64,000 nucleotides of DNA from Microbacterium sp. cf046 (GCF_900114345.1 NZ_FOZJ01000003.1:1-64000), one strand, 5' to 3'. Shown: positions 45,137-54,358, counted from the stretch's first letter. The notes: a model not told the origin generated them from the sequence alone. A program made the numbers and translations.

Positions 45137-46239
45137 GCGCCCTCGGTACACCCATCCAGGGCGTCACGCTCTACAGCTTCACCCGCGCGTTCCACGGGCG
45201 CGAGTACGACCTCGAAGGGCTGATCCGCAAGACGGCCGCCGAGGGCTTCGGCCCGGGCCTGGAGATCATCGGCTTCTCGAGCTTCCGCGGGTTCCCCGAG
45301 ATCGACGACCAGTACGCGGGCTGGTTCCGCGACCTCGTCGACGAGGTCGGGCTCACGCAGACCTCGCTCGCCGTGAACGCCGATATCGGCATCCACCGTG
45401 ATCGCCTGCTGAACCAGGACGAGCTCATCGCGTACATGACGCGGCAGATCAAAGCTGCCGCGAAGCTCGGGTTCCCGATCGCACGCGTGCAGATCTCGAT
45501 CGAGCCGGACTCGATGGAAGCGCTCGCCCCGATCGCCGAAGCGCACGGCGTCACGCTCGCACTCGAGGTGCACGCCGACCAGTTCGCCTCGCATCCGCGC
45601 ATCCTCGCTCTGCGCGACCGGTACGAGAAGGTCGGATCCCCGTTCCTCGGCTTCACGATGGACTGGGGTGCCACGGTCAGCGGGTTCGCCCCGTCGCTGA
45701 TCGAGTCCTACCGTCGCCGCGGCGCGTCGGAAGAGCTGCTCGGGCAGGTCGTCGACCTGTGGAACACGTACTACGAGCAGGGGCCGCCGGCCGATCAGGC
45801 CGAGCACGGCCAGCGGTTCGGGTCGTTCATCGGGCTGGCCTCGCGCAATGGGCGTCCCGACCTCGGCATCGACTTCGGCATCAACGGCACCGGCCTGTTC
45901 GGCCCGGCGCGCGTGGACGACTGGCTCGCGATCGCGCCGTGGATCAAGCACGTGCACGGCAAGTTCTTCGGGATCGACCAGAACGGCGAGGAACCCTCCG
46001 TTCCCGTGCGCGACCTCATCCGGCTGCTGGTCGAGATCGGCTACAACGGCGCGATCTCGAGCGAGTACGAGGGCTGGCACTGGAACAACTGGGAGTCGCC
46101 GTTCGACATCATCCGCGCCGAGCAGGCCGTGCAGCGCTCCGCCGCCGCCGACGCCGGCTCGCGCATGATCACCGATCTGGCGGAGGCGCGCGCACAGCTC
46201 GGCGCCTGGCTGCCCACGACGCAAGGAGCAGGAGCATGA
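45133..46239 (+). CDS. C-glycoside deglycosidase alpha subunit (TIM barrel, CarB-like)
   Basis: A 368-residue xylose-isomerase-like TIM barrel. The predicted metal ligands are Glu145 (LALEVHADQ), Asp177 (FTMDWGA), His275 (IKHVHGKFF) and Glu311 (SSEYEGWHW). Known alpha subunits use a divalent metal and a base to cleave the C1-aryl bond of 3-oxo-C-glycosides, releasing the aglycone. It is translationally coupled to the beta subunit upstream and overlaps the second alpha gene. Plain sugar isomerases of this fold are usually about 280 residues; the extra length, with a helical insertion after residue 185, fits the deglycosidase group. Confidence 0.86.
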   Translation: MSALGTPIQGVTLYSFTRAFHGREYDLEGLIRKTAAEGFGPGLEIIGFSSFRGFPEIDDQYAGWFRDLVDEVGLTQTSLAVNADIGIHRDRLLNQDELIAYMTRQIKAAAKLGFPIARVQISIEPDSMEALAPIAEAHGVTLALEVHADQFASHPRILALRDRYEKVGSPFLGFTMDWGATVSGFAPSLIESYRRRGASEELLGQVVDLWNTYYEQGPPADQAEHGQRFGSFIGLASRNGRPDLGIDFGINGTGLFGPARVDDWLAIAPWIKHVHGKFFGIDQNGEEPSVPVRDLIRLLVEIGYNGAISSEYEGWHWNNWESPFDIIRAEQAVQRSAAADAGSRMITDLAEARAQLGAWLPTTQGAGA

Positions 46240-47306
46240 CCCTTGGACAGGCCCAGGACGGCGCCGAGAACGACGGAATCGCCGGAACCGGCATCAAGCT
46301 GGGGACGACCCTCTATTCGATGACGAGTGAGTTCGCGGCGGGGCTGTACACGCCCGAGACCCTGATCGCCGCCGTCGCGGAAGAGGGCATCGGCCCGGGC
46401 GTCGAGTTCAACATCGCCCAGCTGCTGCGCACGTATCCCGATGTCGACGACGCCTTCGTGAAGCTGTGGTTCGACTCGCTCGAGAAGTACGGCCTCGAGG
46501 CGAGCGCGGTGGGAACGAACCTCGATATGGGGCGCCGCAAGGACCGCGACATGACGCCCGACGAGGAGCACGACTTCCTCGCCCGGCAGCTCAAGACCGC
46601 GCACACGCTCGGCTTCAAGAAGGTCGTCATCCGCTCGCACGGTAAGGAGCTGCTGCGCAGCCTCCTTCCGCTCGCGGAGAAGTACGACCAGAAGCTCGGC
46701 TACGAGATCCACGCGCCGTCGGGGCCGAACAACCCGCAGGTGCTGCAGATGCGCGAGATGTACGACGAACTGCAGTCCGACCGCCTCGGCTTCACCGCCG
46801 ACTTCTCGTCGACGATGCACTCGCTCTCGCCGACGCTGCTGCGCACGCTCGGCAACATGGGCATGGATGAGAAGCACTTCGCGGTGATGGACGAGATCTG
46901 GCACGAGCCGACGCCGATGCACGTGCGCAACCAGAAGTTCGAGGACTACCTGTCGGGCGAGGGTGTCGACTTCCTGCAATTCGGCCCGTTCACGCGCCTC
47001 GCGTTCAACATGCACGGTCTGGTGCCGCCGGAGGAGTGGCTCGACATCATGCCGCAGATCTTCCACGTGCACGCGAAGTTCTACGACATCGGGGCCGACG
47101 GCGAGGAGCCCGCGATGGACATCCCTCGGATCGTCCGCCAGTTCGTCGAGGGCGGGTACCAGGGCTACCTGTCCAGTGAGTGGGAGGGCCACGCGTTCTC
47201 CGACCTCGGGGAGTCCGACCCGATCGACCTCGTCAAGAAGCAGCACGCGCTCATGCGCAAGGCCATCGAAGACACCGTCGCTGCGAAGGAGAACGCCAAT
47301 GTCTGA
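46236..47306 (+). CDS. Second C-glycoside deglycosidase alpha-type TIM barrel
   Basis: A 356-residue TIM barrel with Glu157 (YEIHAPSG), Asp189 (TADFSSTMHS), His279 (FHVHAKFYDI) and Glu315 (SSEWEGHAF) as predicted metal ligands. It is more similar to the alpha part of the fused protein at 36084 than to its neighbour at 45133, sharing MGRR(K/R)DRDMTPDEE and FSSTMHS(L/M)SPTLLR. Its matching beta partner is probably the protein at 48091, separated from it by a SnoaL-like gene. So the operon encodes two alpha and two beta subunits, likely with different aglycone preferences. ATG 46236 follows GGAG and overlaps the previous stop. Confidence 0.84.
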   Translation: MTLGQAQDGAENDGIAGTGIKLGTTLYSMTSEFAAGLYTPETLIAAVAEEGIGPGVEFNIAQLLRTYPDVDDAFVKLWFDSLEKYGLEASAVGTNLDMGRRKDRDMTPDEEHDFLARQLKTAHTLGFKKVVIRSHGKELLRSLLPLAEKYDQKLGYEIHAPSGPNNPQVLQMREMYDELQSDRLGFTADFSSTMHSLSPTLLRTLGNMGMDEKHFAVMDEIWHEPTPMHVRNQKFEDYLSGEGVDFLQFGPFTRLAFNMHGLVPPEEWLDIMPQIFHVHAKFYDIGADGEEPAMDIPRIVRQFVEGGYQGYLSSEWEGHAFSDLGESDPIDLVKKQHALMRKAIEDTVAAKENANV

Positions 47307-48081
47307 CACCATCGCCACTGCGTCGATCGCCGAACTCCAGTCCGAGCTCGCGAGCCTCCGCGAGGAGGTCGTCGCCGTGCGTGCGCTCGCGCAGCGCGCG
47401 GAGGACCGCGGTCAAGTCGAGAACCTCTTCAACCGCTACATGTTCCTGCACAACGCGTTCCAGGACGAGCAGATCATCCCGCTGTGGGTGAAGGAGGGCA
47501 CGGAGGGCATCCGCGCCCGGTACACCAACGCCGGGCAGTACACCACGTGGGAGAGCGTGACCCGGTACCACCGCGACCGTCCGTCTCCCGAGGGCAAGCT
47601 CATCCTGCACGCGACCACGACCCCGGTGATCGAAGTCGCGGCCGACGGCAAGACCGCCAAGGGCGTCTGGCTCATGGCAGGAACCGAGTCGGGGCTGACC
47701 GACCCGAAGGTCGCCGAGGCGTTCCCCGATATGTACTCGCCCGACGAGGTGCTCGGCAAGAAGGTCTGGGCGCATTGGGTGTGGTGCAAGTACGCCGTGG
47801 ACTTCCTCAAGCAGGACGGGGAGTGGAAGTTCTGGAAGTTCCGCTGCTACGAGCTGGCCCGCGCTCCGTTCGAGGAGAACTGGATCAGCTTCGGCCTGAA
47901 GAACCAGGGCGCTTTCGACCTCGACCTCATGTACTTCGGCGACGACGGCAAGCCCGTGTTCATGCCCCCCGCCGACGAACCCGTGCCCAGCACGAACCAT
48001 CCGTACAGCCCCACGACGGTGCAGAAGCTCGAGCCGGCACCGCCGGTCGCTCACGACACTTTCGAAGACACCTTCAAGTAG
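47299..48081 (+). CDS. SnoaL/NTF2-like protein, extended
   Basis: A 260-residue protein starting with a coiled-coil-like helix (IAELQSELASLREEVVAVRALAQRAED, residues 9-35) and then an NTF2/SnoaL-like domain (VENLFNRYMFLHNAF to about residue 185), with a Pro-rich C-terminal tail (MPPADEPVPSTNHPYSPTTVQ). The W/Y-rich core (VWAHWVWCKYAVDFLKQDGEWKFWKFRCYEL) resembles proteins annotated as SnoaL-like in aromatic and steroid clusters. Its function is unknown. It lies between an alpha and a beta deglycosidase gene and overlaps the alpha gene by eight bases, so it is expressed with them and may act on the substrate or product. Confidence 0.75.
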   Translation: MSDTIATASIAELQSELASLREEVVAVRALAQRAEDRGQVENLFNRYMFLHNAFQDEQIIPLWVKEGTEGIRARYTNAGQYTTWESVTRYHRDRPSPEGKLILHATTTPVIEVAADGKTAKGVWLMAGTESGLTDPKVAEAFPDMYSPDEVLGKKVWAHWVWCKYAVDFLKQDGEWKFWKFRCYELARAPFEENWISFGLKNQGAFDLDLMYFGDDGKPVFMPPADEPVPSTNHPYSPTTVQKLEPAPPVAHDTFEDTFK

Positions 48082-48090
48082 GGACCGATC

Positions 48091-48507
48091 ATGGCAACGC
48101 ACAACTCGCTCTTCTCCGAGAAGGACGTCCGCCGGACCGGGGACGGCATCGCCGTCTCGGTGCAGCTTCCCTGGTACCGCAGCCTCTGGCTGTCGGCGGT
48201 CGACGATGTCGCAGCATCCATCAACGGCGTCGAGGTGCCCAAGGATGAGCTGCGCTTCGTGCTGAATGACACGAGCTACCGCATCGAGGAGCTGCCCGAG
48301 CAGTCCGAGACGCTCTGGTTCGTCGCCGACAAGCCCGAGGTCGTGATTCCGCTCGATCACGCCCCCGCGGCGGGCGAGAAGCTGACCGTCGAGGTCGTGC
48401 TGACGATGCGCCTGCTGTACATGCAGATCATGCCCGGCGTCGACGGCGGCCCCGGCCGCTACGTCACGAACCGCGTGCCGGTCGAGCGCGAGGTCGTGCT
48501 GGCATGA
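48091..48507 (+). CDS. Second C-glycoside deglycosidase beta subunit (DUF6379)
   Basis: A 138-residue beta-type protein with VSVQLPWYRSLWLSAVDD, ELPEQSETLWFV and LLYMQIMPGVDGGPGRYVTN. These blocks recur almost unchanged in the N-terminal domain of the fused protein at 36084. It therefore pairs most naturally with the alpha protein at 46236, whose sequence matches the C-terminal domain of the same fusion. ATG 48091 begins nine bases after the SnoaL-like gene. The stop overlaps the Gfo/Idh gene start (ATGA). Confidence 0.84.
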   Translation: MATHNSLFSEKDVRRTGDGIAVSVQLPWYRSLWLSAVDDVAASINGVEVPKDELRFVLNDTSYRIEELPEQSETLWFVADKPEVVIPLDHAPAAGEKLTVEVVLTMRLLYMQIMPGVDGGPGRYVTNRVPVEREVVLA

Positions 48508-49691
48508 CGCTCAAGGTGGCCCTGATCGGCTATGGGTTCATGGGTGCCACCCATTCGGTGGGATGGCGGCAGGCTCCCCGCATGTTCGACCTTCCGGTGG
48601 ACGTCGAGATGTCCGTGGTCGTCGGCCGGAACGCGGATGCCGTCGCCGCGGCCGCCCAGAAGTGGGGCTGGACCGAGTCGGCGACCGACTGGCGCGAAGT
48701 GATCGCGCGCGACGACGTCGACATCGTCGACATCGTCACGCCGGGCGACTCGCACGCCGAGATCGCCATCGCGGCTCTCGAGGCCGGCAAGCACGTCCTC
48801 GTCGAGAAACCGCTTGCGAACACGGTCGACGAAGCCGAGGCGATGGCGGATGCCGCCGCCCGTGCCGCCGAGCGCGGCATCCGGTCGATGGTCGGCTTCA
48901 CGTACCGTCGCGTTCCTGCCGTCACCTTCCTGCGCGACCTGATCGCTCAGGGAGTCGTAGGCACGGTGCAGCAGGTGCGCGCCGCGTACCGGCAGGACTG
49001 GCTCGTCGACCCGGCGATGCCGCTCGCGTGGCGCCTGCAGAAGGAGCACGCCGGCTCGGGTGCGCTGGGAGACATCGGCGCGCACATCATCGACATGACC
49101 CAGTTCGCGACCGGCCTGAACGTCGAGGCCATCTCGGGCACGATCGACACGATCGTGAAGGAGCGCCCGCTTCTGGGCGCGGGTTCGGGCCTGACAGGTA
49201 TCGCAGCCGAAGGCTTCGGCGAGGTCACCGTCGACGACGTAGCGATCTTCACCGGCCGCCTCTCCAACGGTGCGCTGGTCTCGTTCGAGGCGACCCGTTT
49301 CGCGACCGGCCGCAAGAACGCGCTCACGATCGAGGTGTCCGGCGACAAGGGCGCGCTCGCGTTCGATCTCGAAGACCTCAACAGCCTCCAGTTCTACGAC
49401 CGCACCGCCCCCGACGACCGGCAGGGCTTCACCAAGATCCTGGTCACCGAGGCGCAGCATCCTTACGTCGGCGCCTGGTGGCCCGCCGGCCACATGCTCG
49501 GCTACGAGCACGGGTTCAGCCACCAGGTGGTGGACCTGGTCACCGCGATCGCCGAGGGAACCGATCCGCACCCCTCGTTCGCCGAGGGTCTTTCGGTGCA
49601 GCGTGTACTCGACGCGGTCGAGCGCTCGAGCGACAACGAATCCGCCTGGGTCCGCATCGCCGCCCCCGTCACCACCACCATCGGTCGTTGA
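48504..49691 (+). CDS. Gfo/Idh/MocA-family oxidoreductase, copy 1
   Basis: A 395-residue protein with an N-terminal Rossmann domain ([17 protein letters not shown]) and the EKPLA motif ([18 protein letters not shown]), then the alpha/beta C-terminal domain with [22 protein letters not shown]. The family oxidises or reduces sugars and inositols with NAD(P). Here it probably interconverts the 3-oxo sugar freed from the C-glycoside and a normal hexose, or oxidises glycosides; both directions are known for relatives. It is the last gene of the coupled run from 41106. A long inverted repeat begins at its stop codon. Confidence 0.87.
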   Translation: MTLKVALIGYGFMGATHSVGWRQAPRMFDLPVDVEMSVVVGRNADAVAAAAQKWGWTESATDWREVIARDDVDIVDIVTPGDSHAEIAIAALEAGKHVLVEKPLANTVDEAEAMADAAARAAERGIRSMVGFTYRRVPAVTFLRDLIAQGVVGTVQQVRAAYRQDWLVDPAMPLAWRLQKEHAGSGALGDIGAHIIDMTQFATGLNVEAISGTIDTIVKERPLLGAGSGLTGIAAEGFGEVTVDDVAIFTGRLSNGALVSFEATRFATGRKNALTIEVSGDKGALAFDLEDLNSLQFYDRTAPDDRQGFTKILVTEAQHPYVGAWWPAGHMLGYEHGFSHQVVDLVTAIAEGTDPHPSFAEGLSVQRVLDAVERSSDNESAWVRIAAPVTTTIGR

Positions 49692-49770
49692 GCGAGGGAG
49701 CGAAGCGACCGAGACGAAACGTCGCTCGCAGACTCGAGGCGTTTCGTCTCGCTTCGCTCGCTCAACGACC
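49683..49770. repeat. Long inverted repeat overlapping a stop codon
   Basis: The left arm begins GGTCGTTGAGCGAGGGAGCG and reaches the GAAACG ending at 49721. The right arm (49740-49770) is CGTTTCGTCTCG followed by CTTCGCTCGCTCAACGACC. The arms are complementary apart from small insertions in the left one. The TGA at 49689-49691 lies inside the left arm. Palindromes with this TTGAGCGAGCGAAGCGAGACGAAACG-like theme appear to be common intergenic repeats in Microbacteriaceae; this is from memory. It may also terminate transcription. Confidence 0.75.
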
Positions 49771-49791
49771 GGACTCAGTAAAGGAGCAATG

Positions 49792-50793
49792 ATGCCACGC
49801 CCGATCACCCTGTTCACCGGCCAGTGGGCCGATCTGCCGTTCGAAGAGGTCGCGCGCCTTGCGGGCGAATGGGGCTACGACGGCCTCGAGATCGCCTGCT
49901 GGGGCGACCACCTCGACGTGTCGCGGTGGGACGACGCCGAGTACGTGCAGTCACGGCTGGACATCCTGGAGCGCAACGGCCTGAAGGTCTACACGATCTC
50001 CAATCACCTCACCGGCCAGGCGGTGTGCGACGACCCGATCGACGAGCGGCACCGCGACATCCTCTCGGATCGCGTGTGGGGCGACGGTGACCCCGAGGGT
50101 GTGCGGCAGCGCGCCGCCGAGGACATGAAGAACACCGCACGGTTCGCTGCCAAGCTCGGCGTGAAGACGGTTGTCGGATTCACGGGCTCCGCGATCTGGA
50201 AGGCCGTCGCGATGTTCCCGCCGGCGTCCGAGGAGTTCATCGCGCGCGGCTACCAGGACTTCGCCGCCCGCTGGAACCCGATCCTCGACGTGTTCGAAGA
50301 GGTCGGGGTGCGCTTCGCGCTCGAGGTGCACCCGTCCGAGATCGCGTACGACTACTGGACCGCGAAGGACACCCTCGAGGCGATCGGCCATCGCAAGAGC
50401 TTCGGGTTCAACTTCGATCCGTCGCACTTCGTCTGGCAGCAGCTGGATTATGTGGCGTTCGTGCTCGACTTCGCCGAGCACATCTTCCACGTGCACGTGA
50501 AGGAGTCGATCACCAACCTCGACGGCCGCAACGGCGTGCTCGGCTCGCACCGGCCGTGGGCCGACCCGCGGCGCGGCTGGACCTTCGTCTCGACCGGGCA
50601 CGGAGCCGTGCGCTGGGAGCCGCTGTTCCGCGCGCTGAACGCGATCGGCTACGACGGGCCGACGAGCGTCGAGTGGGAGGACGCCGGGATGGACAGGCTG
50701 ATCGGAGCGCCCGAGGCTCTCGCGTTCGTGCGCAGGCTGGCGGAGATCGCTCAGCCCGCTGCGGCGTTCGACGCCGCGTTCTCGACGAAGTAA
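49792..50793 (+). CDS. Sugar phosphate isomerase/epimerase-family TIM-barrel protein
   Basis: A 333-residue xylose-isomerase-like TIM barrel: [67 protein letters not shown] and IFHVHVKES with the metal Glu, Asp and His, and a final [10 protein letters not shown]. Proteins of this subgroup commonly accompany Gfo/Idh enzymes in keto-sugar pathways. A role in isomerising or epimerising the 3-oxo sugar is likely, though unproven. Of two adjacent ATGs, 49792 has the better spacing from AAGGAG (49781-49786). Confidence 0.87.
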   Translation: MPRPITLFTGQWADLPFEEVARLAGEWGYDGLEIACWGDHLDVSRWDDAEYVQSRLDILERNGLKVYTISNHLTGQAVCDDPIDERHRDILSDRVWGDGDPEGVRQRAAEDMKNTARFAAKLGVKTVVGFTGSAIWKAVAMFPPASEEFIARGYQDFAARWNPILDVFEEVGVRFALEVHPSEIAYDYWTAKDTLEAIGHRKSFGFNFDPSHFVWQQLDYVAFVLDFAEHIFHVHVKESITNLDGRNGVLGSHRPWADPRRGWTFVSTGHGAVRWEPLFRALNAIGYDGPTSVEWEDAGMDRLIGAPEALAFVRRLAEIAQPAAAFDAAFSTK

Positions 50794-50843
50794 AAGCGGC
50801 CGCATGCCTTTCGCACTGCGGGAAGCTCCCGCAAGGGTCGCGC

Positions 50844-51638
50844 ATGTATGAGCTCGCCCCCAACATCGAGGTCCTCTTCGCGGAGTCCGACGACTACAGC
50901 GACCGCGTGCGTGCGGCCGCAGCGGCGGGATTCACGGCCGTCGAGATGTGGGGGCCGCGCGGGCACGACTACCCCTCGCGACCCAAGGACCTTCCGGCGT
51001 TGAAGGCAGCGCTCGACGACACCGGCGCACGCCTGACGCTGCTGACCAGCGAACCTCGGACCCACTTCATGATTCCTCCGATGGATCATTCGGCCTTCTA
51101 CTCCGGTCTGGATGACGGAGTCGAGGTCGCCCATCTTCTGGGTTGTCCCCGAATCGTCGTCAGTTGTGGAACAGCGCACACAGAGACACCCCGACAGACG
51201 CAGCTTGACCTTCTCGCCGAGGTGTTCCGAAAGGCGACGACGCAGATCGAGGGTTCGAATGTCACTCTCGTGCTCGAGGCGGTCAACACGCGAGTCGATC
51301 ATCCGGGAATGCTCATCGATCGAACGCGGGAAGCCGTCTACGTGGCACGTCAGGTCGATTCCCACTTTTTCGGGGTGCTCTACGACGTGTATCACTCTTC
51401 TGTGGAGGGAGAGCATCCACCCGTGGAGATCGCGGATGCAGGCTCTCTCATCCGATACGTGCAGTTCGCTGACGCGCCCGGCAGAGGCGCTCCAGGCACG
51501 GGAACGATCGATTGGTTCCAGGTGCTCACCTCGCTTCGACGCGCCGGCTATGACGGACCCATCGGTCTCGAGTCGCTCCCGTCGGAATCACAGGATTCGC
51601 TCGACTTCATTCGAGATCTGGTCGCAGCCGCCTCGTAG
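50844..51638 (+). CDS. Hydroxypyruvate-isomerase-like TIM-barrel protein, copy 2
   Basis: A 264-residue paralogue of the protein at 42340, the same length and collinear throughout (MYELAPNIEVLFAESDDYSDRVRAAAAAGFTAVEMW, SEPRTHFMIPPMDHSAFY, LVLEAVNTRVDHPGMLIDRT, VLYDVYHSSVEGEH). From about 51110 to 51600 the gene uses more A/T-ending codons (for example ctt, ggt, tgt, aca, tct) than its neighbours, which suggests a different origin or recent acquisition for the 3' part. The predicted role is sugar or keto-acid isomerisation; it may serve a second substrate. ATG 50844 fits the paralogue start; the ribosome site (AAGGG) is moderate. Confidence 0.85.
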   Translation: MYELAPNIEVLFAESDDYSDRVRAAAAAGFTAVEMWGPRGHDYPSRPKDLPALKAALDDTGARLTLLTSEPRTHFMIPPMDHSAFYSGLDDGVEVAHLLGCPRIVVSCGTAHTETPRQTQLDLLAEVFRKATTQIEGSNVTLVLEAVNTRVDHPGMLIDRTREAVYVARQVDSHFFGVLYDVYHSSVEGEHPPVEIADAGSLIRYVQFADAPGRGAPGTGTIDWFQVLTSLRRAGYDGPIGLESLPSESQDSLDFIRDLVAAAS

Positions 51639-51662
51639 CCCGCTCACGAGAAAGAGTCATCG

Positions 51663-52670
51663 ATGACCACTCCCACGACCGAACCCCGCCTGGGCATCGG
51701 CATCCTCGGGGCAGCCGGAATCGCCGAACGGGCGATGATCGAGCCGGCGCGCGAGCTCGAGGGCGTCCGCGTGGTCGCGATCGGCGCACGTGACCCGGAA
51801 CGGGCGCGCTCGCTGGGCGACCGCCTGGGCGTCCCGGAGGCGGGTGACTACGAGTCGGTTCTGCACGATCCCGACATCGATCTCGTCTACCTCCCGCTGC
51901 CTTCGACCGTGCAGGCGGAGTGGGCGCTGCGGGCGCTGCGGGCCGGCAAGCACGTGCTGTGCGAGAAGCCGCTGTCGGCGAACGCCTCCACCGCAGAGCA
52001 GATCGTCCATGCCGCGGATGCCGCGGGTCGGCGTGCCTTCGTGGGCTTCCACTATCGGCTGCACGGCTTCACCCGTCGGCTGCTGGAGGTACTTGACTCT
52101 GGGGTTCTGGGGCAGATCCAGCGCGTCGAGTTCGATTTCAGCATCCCTCACTTCGTCGCCAAGCCCGGCAACATCCGCCTCGACGGCGACCTGGGCGGAG
52201 GCTCGTTCATGGATGTCGGCTGCTACGCCGTCGACCTCATGCGAGCCGCCTGGGGAGAGCCGTCGGTGATTTCGGCGGAGGCAGTGCGGTACGACGCCGA
52301 CCCGCGTGTGGACATGCAGACGGATGCCGTGCTGGAGCTTCCGGGCGGCATTCCCGCGCTGGTGCGCTCCTCGTTCATCGGCGACGATCAGGGCAGCATG
52401 TCGCTGCGGGTCACAGGATCGGCTGCCGACCTCGCGGCGACGAGCGTGATCGTGCCCCAGTGGGGCGCGGTGCTGCGCGTCTCCGCGGGTGAGGAGCTTC
52501 TGGTCGAGGAGAAGGCGGCGGAGGGCGAGAACAGCTATTCGCGTCAGCTCGAGCACCTGGTCGCTGTGCTGCGCGACGGGTCGCCCAGCCCGCTGGAGGC
52601 GTCACTCGGCGTCGGCACGATGCGCGTCGTGGATGAGGTGTACCGGGCGGCGGGCCTCCAGCCGCACTGA
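51663..52670 (+). CDS. Gfo/Idh/MocA-family oxidoreductase, copy 2
   Basis: A 335-residue NAD(P)-dependent sugar oxidoreductase with IGILGAAGIAERAMIEPA and the HVLCEKPLSANAST motif. The later GGGSFMDVGCYAVDLMRAAWG block is typical of glucose-fructose-oxidoreductase/dihydrodiol-dehydrogenase-like members. It follows the TIM-barrel gene by 24 bases and closes this plus-strand run. Its likely job is redox conversion of a keto-sugar. After it the strand of transcription reverses. Confidence 0.87.
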   Translation: MTTPTTEPRLGIGILGAAGIAERAMIEPARELEGVRVVAIGARDPERARSLGDRLGVPEAGDYESVLHDPDIDLVYLPLPSTVQAEWALRALRAGKHVLCEKPLSANASTAEQIVHAADAAGRRAFVGFHYRLHGFTRRLLEVLDSGVLGQIQRVEFDFSIPHFVAKPGNIRLDGDLGGGSFMDVGCYAVDLMRAAWGEPSVISAEAVRYDADPRVDMQTDAVLELPGGIPALVRSSFIGDDQGSMSLRVTGSAADLAATSVIVPQWGAVLRVSAGEELLVEEKAAEGENSYSRQLEHLVAVLRDGSPSPLEASLGVGTMRVVDEVYRAAGLQPH

Positions 52671-52794
52671 AGCGATGCGCCGAGTGCGTAAGGCGGGGAT
52701 GCCGTTGCTGATGTGCTGCGCGACCCCCGTGGCGGTCTAAGGCGCTGGTGGTCGCGGAACCGTGGTCTCCTCGCGGGCTGACCGCCGCGCGGCC

Positions 52795-54144
52795 TCAGAA
52801 GGGTGCGGTCGCGTACTCGGACTCCGAGTCGGGTGCGAACGCGATGGTGCTGACGGGTCGGTCGATGTAGGTCGACCCCGTCGGACTCGTCCATTCGAGC
52901 ACTCCTCCTCCGCCCTGCACGGCGGTCCAGGAGGTCTGATGTTTGAGGGTGTGGTGTCGTCGGCAGAGGTTCGCGAGGTTGTCGGCCGTAGTCTTCCCGC
53001 CGCGGGCGAAGTCGAGTGTATGGTCGGCGTCGCATGTTCGGGTGGGCATGCGGCACCCGGGGAATCTGCAGTGCTGGTCGCGCACACGGAGGTGCCGGCG
53101 CATCTCTTCGCTTGGGCGATAGCGATCCACCGCCAGGACTGCGCCGGTGATCGGATGGGTGAGGATCCGATCCCATCCGGGTGCGTCCGCGGCGAGCATC
53201 CGCGCGGTGTCGGCGTCGATCGGACCGTGCCCGTCGAGCATGACCGCCTCGAACGGGTCGCGAACTCGGTCGTCGATGAGGGCGAGCACGGGCACGGTGA
53301 CGCTCACGGTGGCGTGGATCTCCGTTGGCCCAGTGTCGTGGGCGACGGGATCGGCGGTGAGGATCAGGTCGAGCGTGACGTCGGCGCGCAGCTGATCCAG
53401 CGTGCGGGAGTCTTCGCGAAGACCGTCGACGGGTGCGAAGGTGGCGGCGGTTTCCGCGCTGTCGGCGGTGGACCCGGCATCTGTCGGCCTCTGCTTCGCG
53501 ACCGCGTGGGCGAGCCGGGTGAGCCGGTCGTGCGAGGCGCGTACGAGAACGGTCGGGCCGACCAGATGCAGTTCGCTCATGCCGTCGTCGAGGTCGTCCA
53601 CCCAGACACGGCGGCCGTGGCGGGCCCGGGAGTGACGGTCATCGAACGAGGTATCGCCGAACCATTCCGCACGTCTCTTCGCGATCGGGGCGAGCCGAGA
53701 TGCCGACTCCGCTCTCGCGTAGTCCAGGACGGAGGCCTCGAATTCCGCTCGCAGCTCGGACCTGTCGATCACGATGCCCGCGGCGAGGATCACGCGAGCA
53801 TGCGCCGCCGATATCTGGCCCGCGGCGAGAGCAGCATGCGTCTCGGGGAAGTCACCCACGAGCGCTGCGGCGTCGTCGATCTGCCGCTGCACCGTGCGGT
53901 CGCTCACGCGCCAGGCGGCGGCGATCTCGGCTGCGACGGATCGATGCGGAAACTCGGCTGTGCTGGTCGCGTCGGGATCGGCTTCGGCCGCCCAATCGTC
54001 GGCGATCACGCGGGCTTCGGCGAGGAGCTGCGCCTCGTGAGCCTGCAGGCGGGCCATCTCACGCCGGGTCCCGACCAGCTCCGGCAGAAGCGTCGCCAAC
54101 CGCGCGTCAGCCCTCTTCGCGGCGGCGAGGGCGGAGGTGCTCAT
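52795..54144 (-). CDS. DUF222 and HNH endonuclease domain protein
   Basis: A 449-residue protein. The N-terminal two thirds are a DUF222 (13E12-repeat-like) domain rich in Ala and Arg. The C-terminal part holds an HNH nuclease motif: CRFPGCRMPTRTCDADHTLDFARGGKTTADNLANLCRRHHTLKH, with the paired cysteines and the DH...N...H residues. Such genes are multi-copy in many actinobacteria and often behave like selfish or mobile genes; the cellular function is unknown. It stands alone between two sugar gene clusters and has no metabolic link to them, so it probably inserted here. Confidence 0.9.
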   Translation of the reverse strand: MSTSALAAAKRADARLATLLPELVGTRREMARLQAHEAQLLAEARVIADDWAAEADPDATSTAEFPHRSVAAEIAAAWRVSDRTVQRQIDDAAALVGDFPETHAALAAGQISAAHARVILAAGIVIDRSELRAEFEASVLDYARAESASRLAPIAKRRAEWFGDTSFDDRHSRARHGRRVWVDDLDDGMSELHLVGPTVLVRASHDRLTRLAHAVAKQRPTDAGSTADSAETAATFAPVDGLREDSRTLDQLRADVTLDLILTADPVAHDTGPTEIHATVSVTVPVLALIDDRVRDPFEAVMLDGHGPIDADTARMLAADAPGWDRILTHPITGAVLAVDRYRPSEEMRRHLRVRDQHCRFPGCRMPTRTCDADHTLDFARGGKTTADNLANLCRRHHTLKHQTSWTAVQGGGGVLEWTSPTGSTYIDRPVSTIAFAPDSESEYATAPF

Positions 54145-54266
54145 CTACCAATTGTGTCGAGGGGTTCCGACATCGCGGTCGGGGTTTCACCCGATCAACG
54201 AACGAAACGGGCCGAGCGTAATCACCCCCGCGCCCAGCCGTAGCCGCTGGCCCGCCGGACCGGAAC

Positions 54267-54344
54267 GCGTGTCCGGCAGAATGTCGTTCTGCTGCGGATC
54301 GGCGACCGCCCGCCGGACACGCGCCTGCACTCTGCCGGACACGC
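54267..54344. repeat. Inverted repeat with 14-base perfect arms
   Basis: GCGTGTCCGGCAGA (54267-54280) and TCTGCCGGACACGC (54331-54344) are exact inverse copies. A further partial copy (CGCCGGACACGCG) lies near 54311. The element fills the 214-base gap between the HNH gene and the ThuA-like gene and could end the minus-strand transcript. Confidence 0.65.
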
Positions 54345-54358
54345 GCCGCGCGCAGCAA

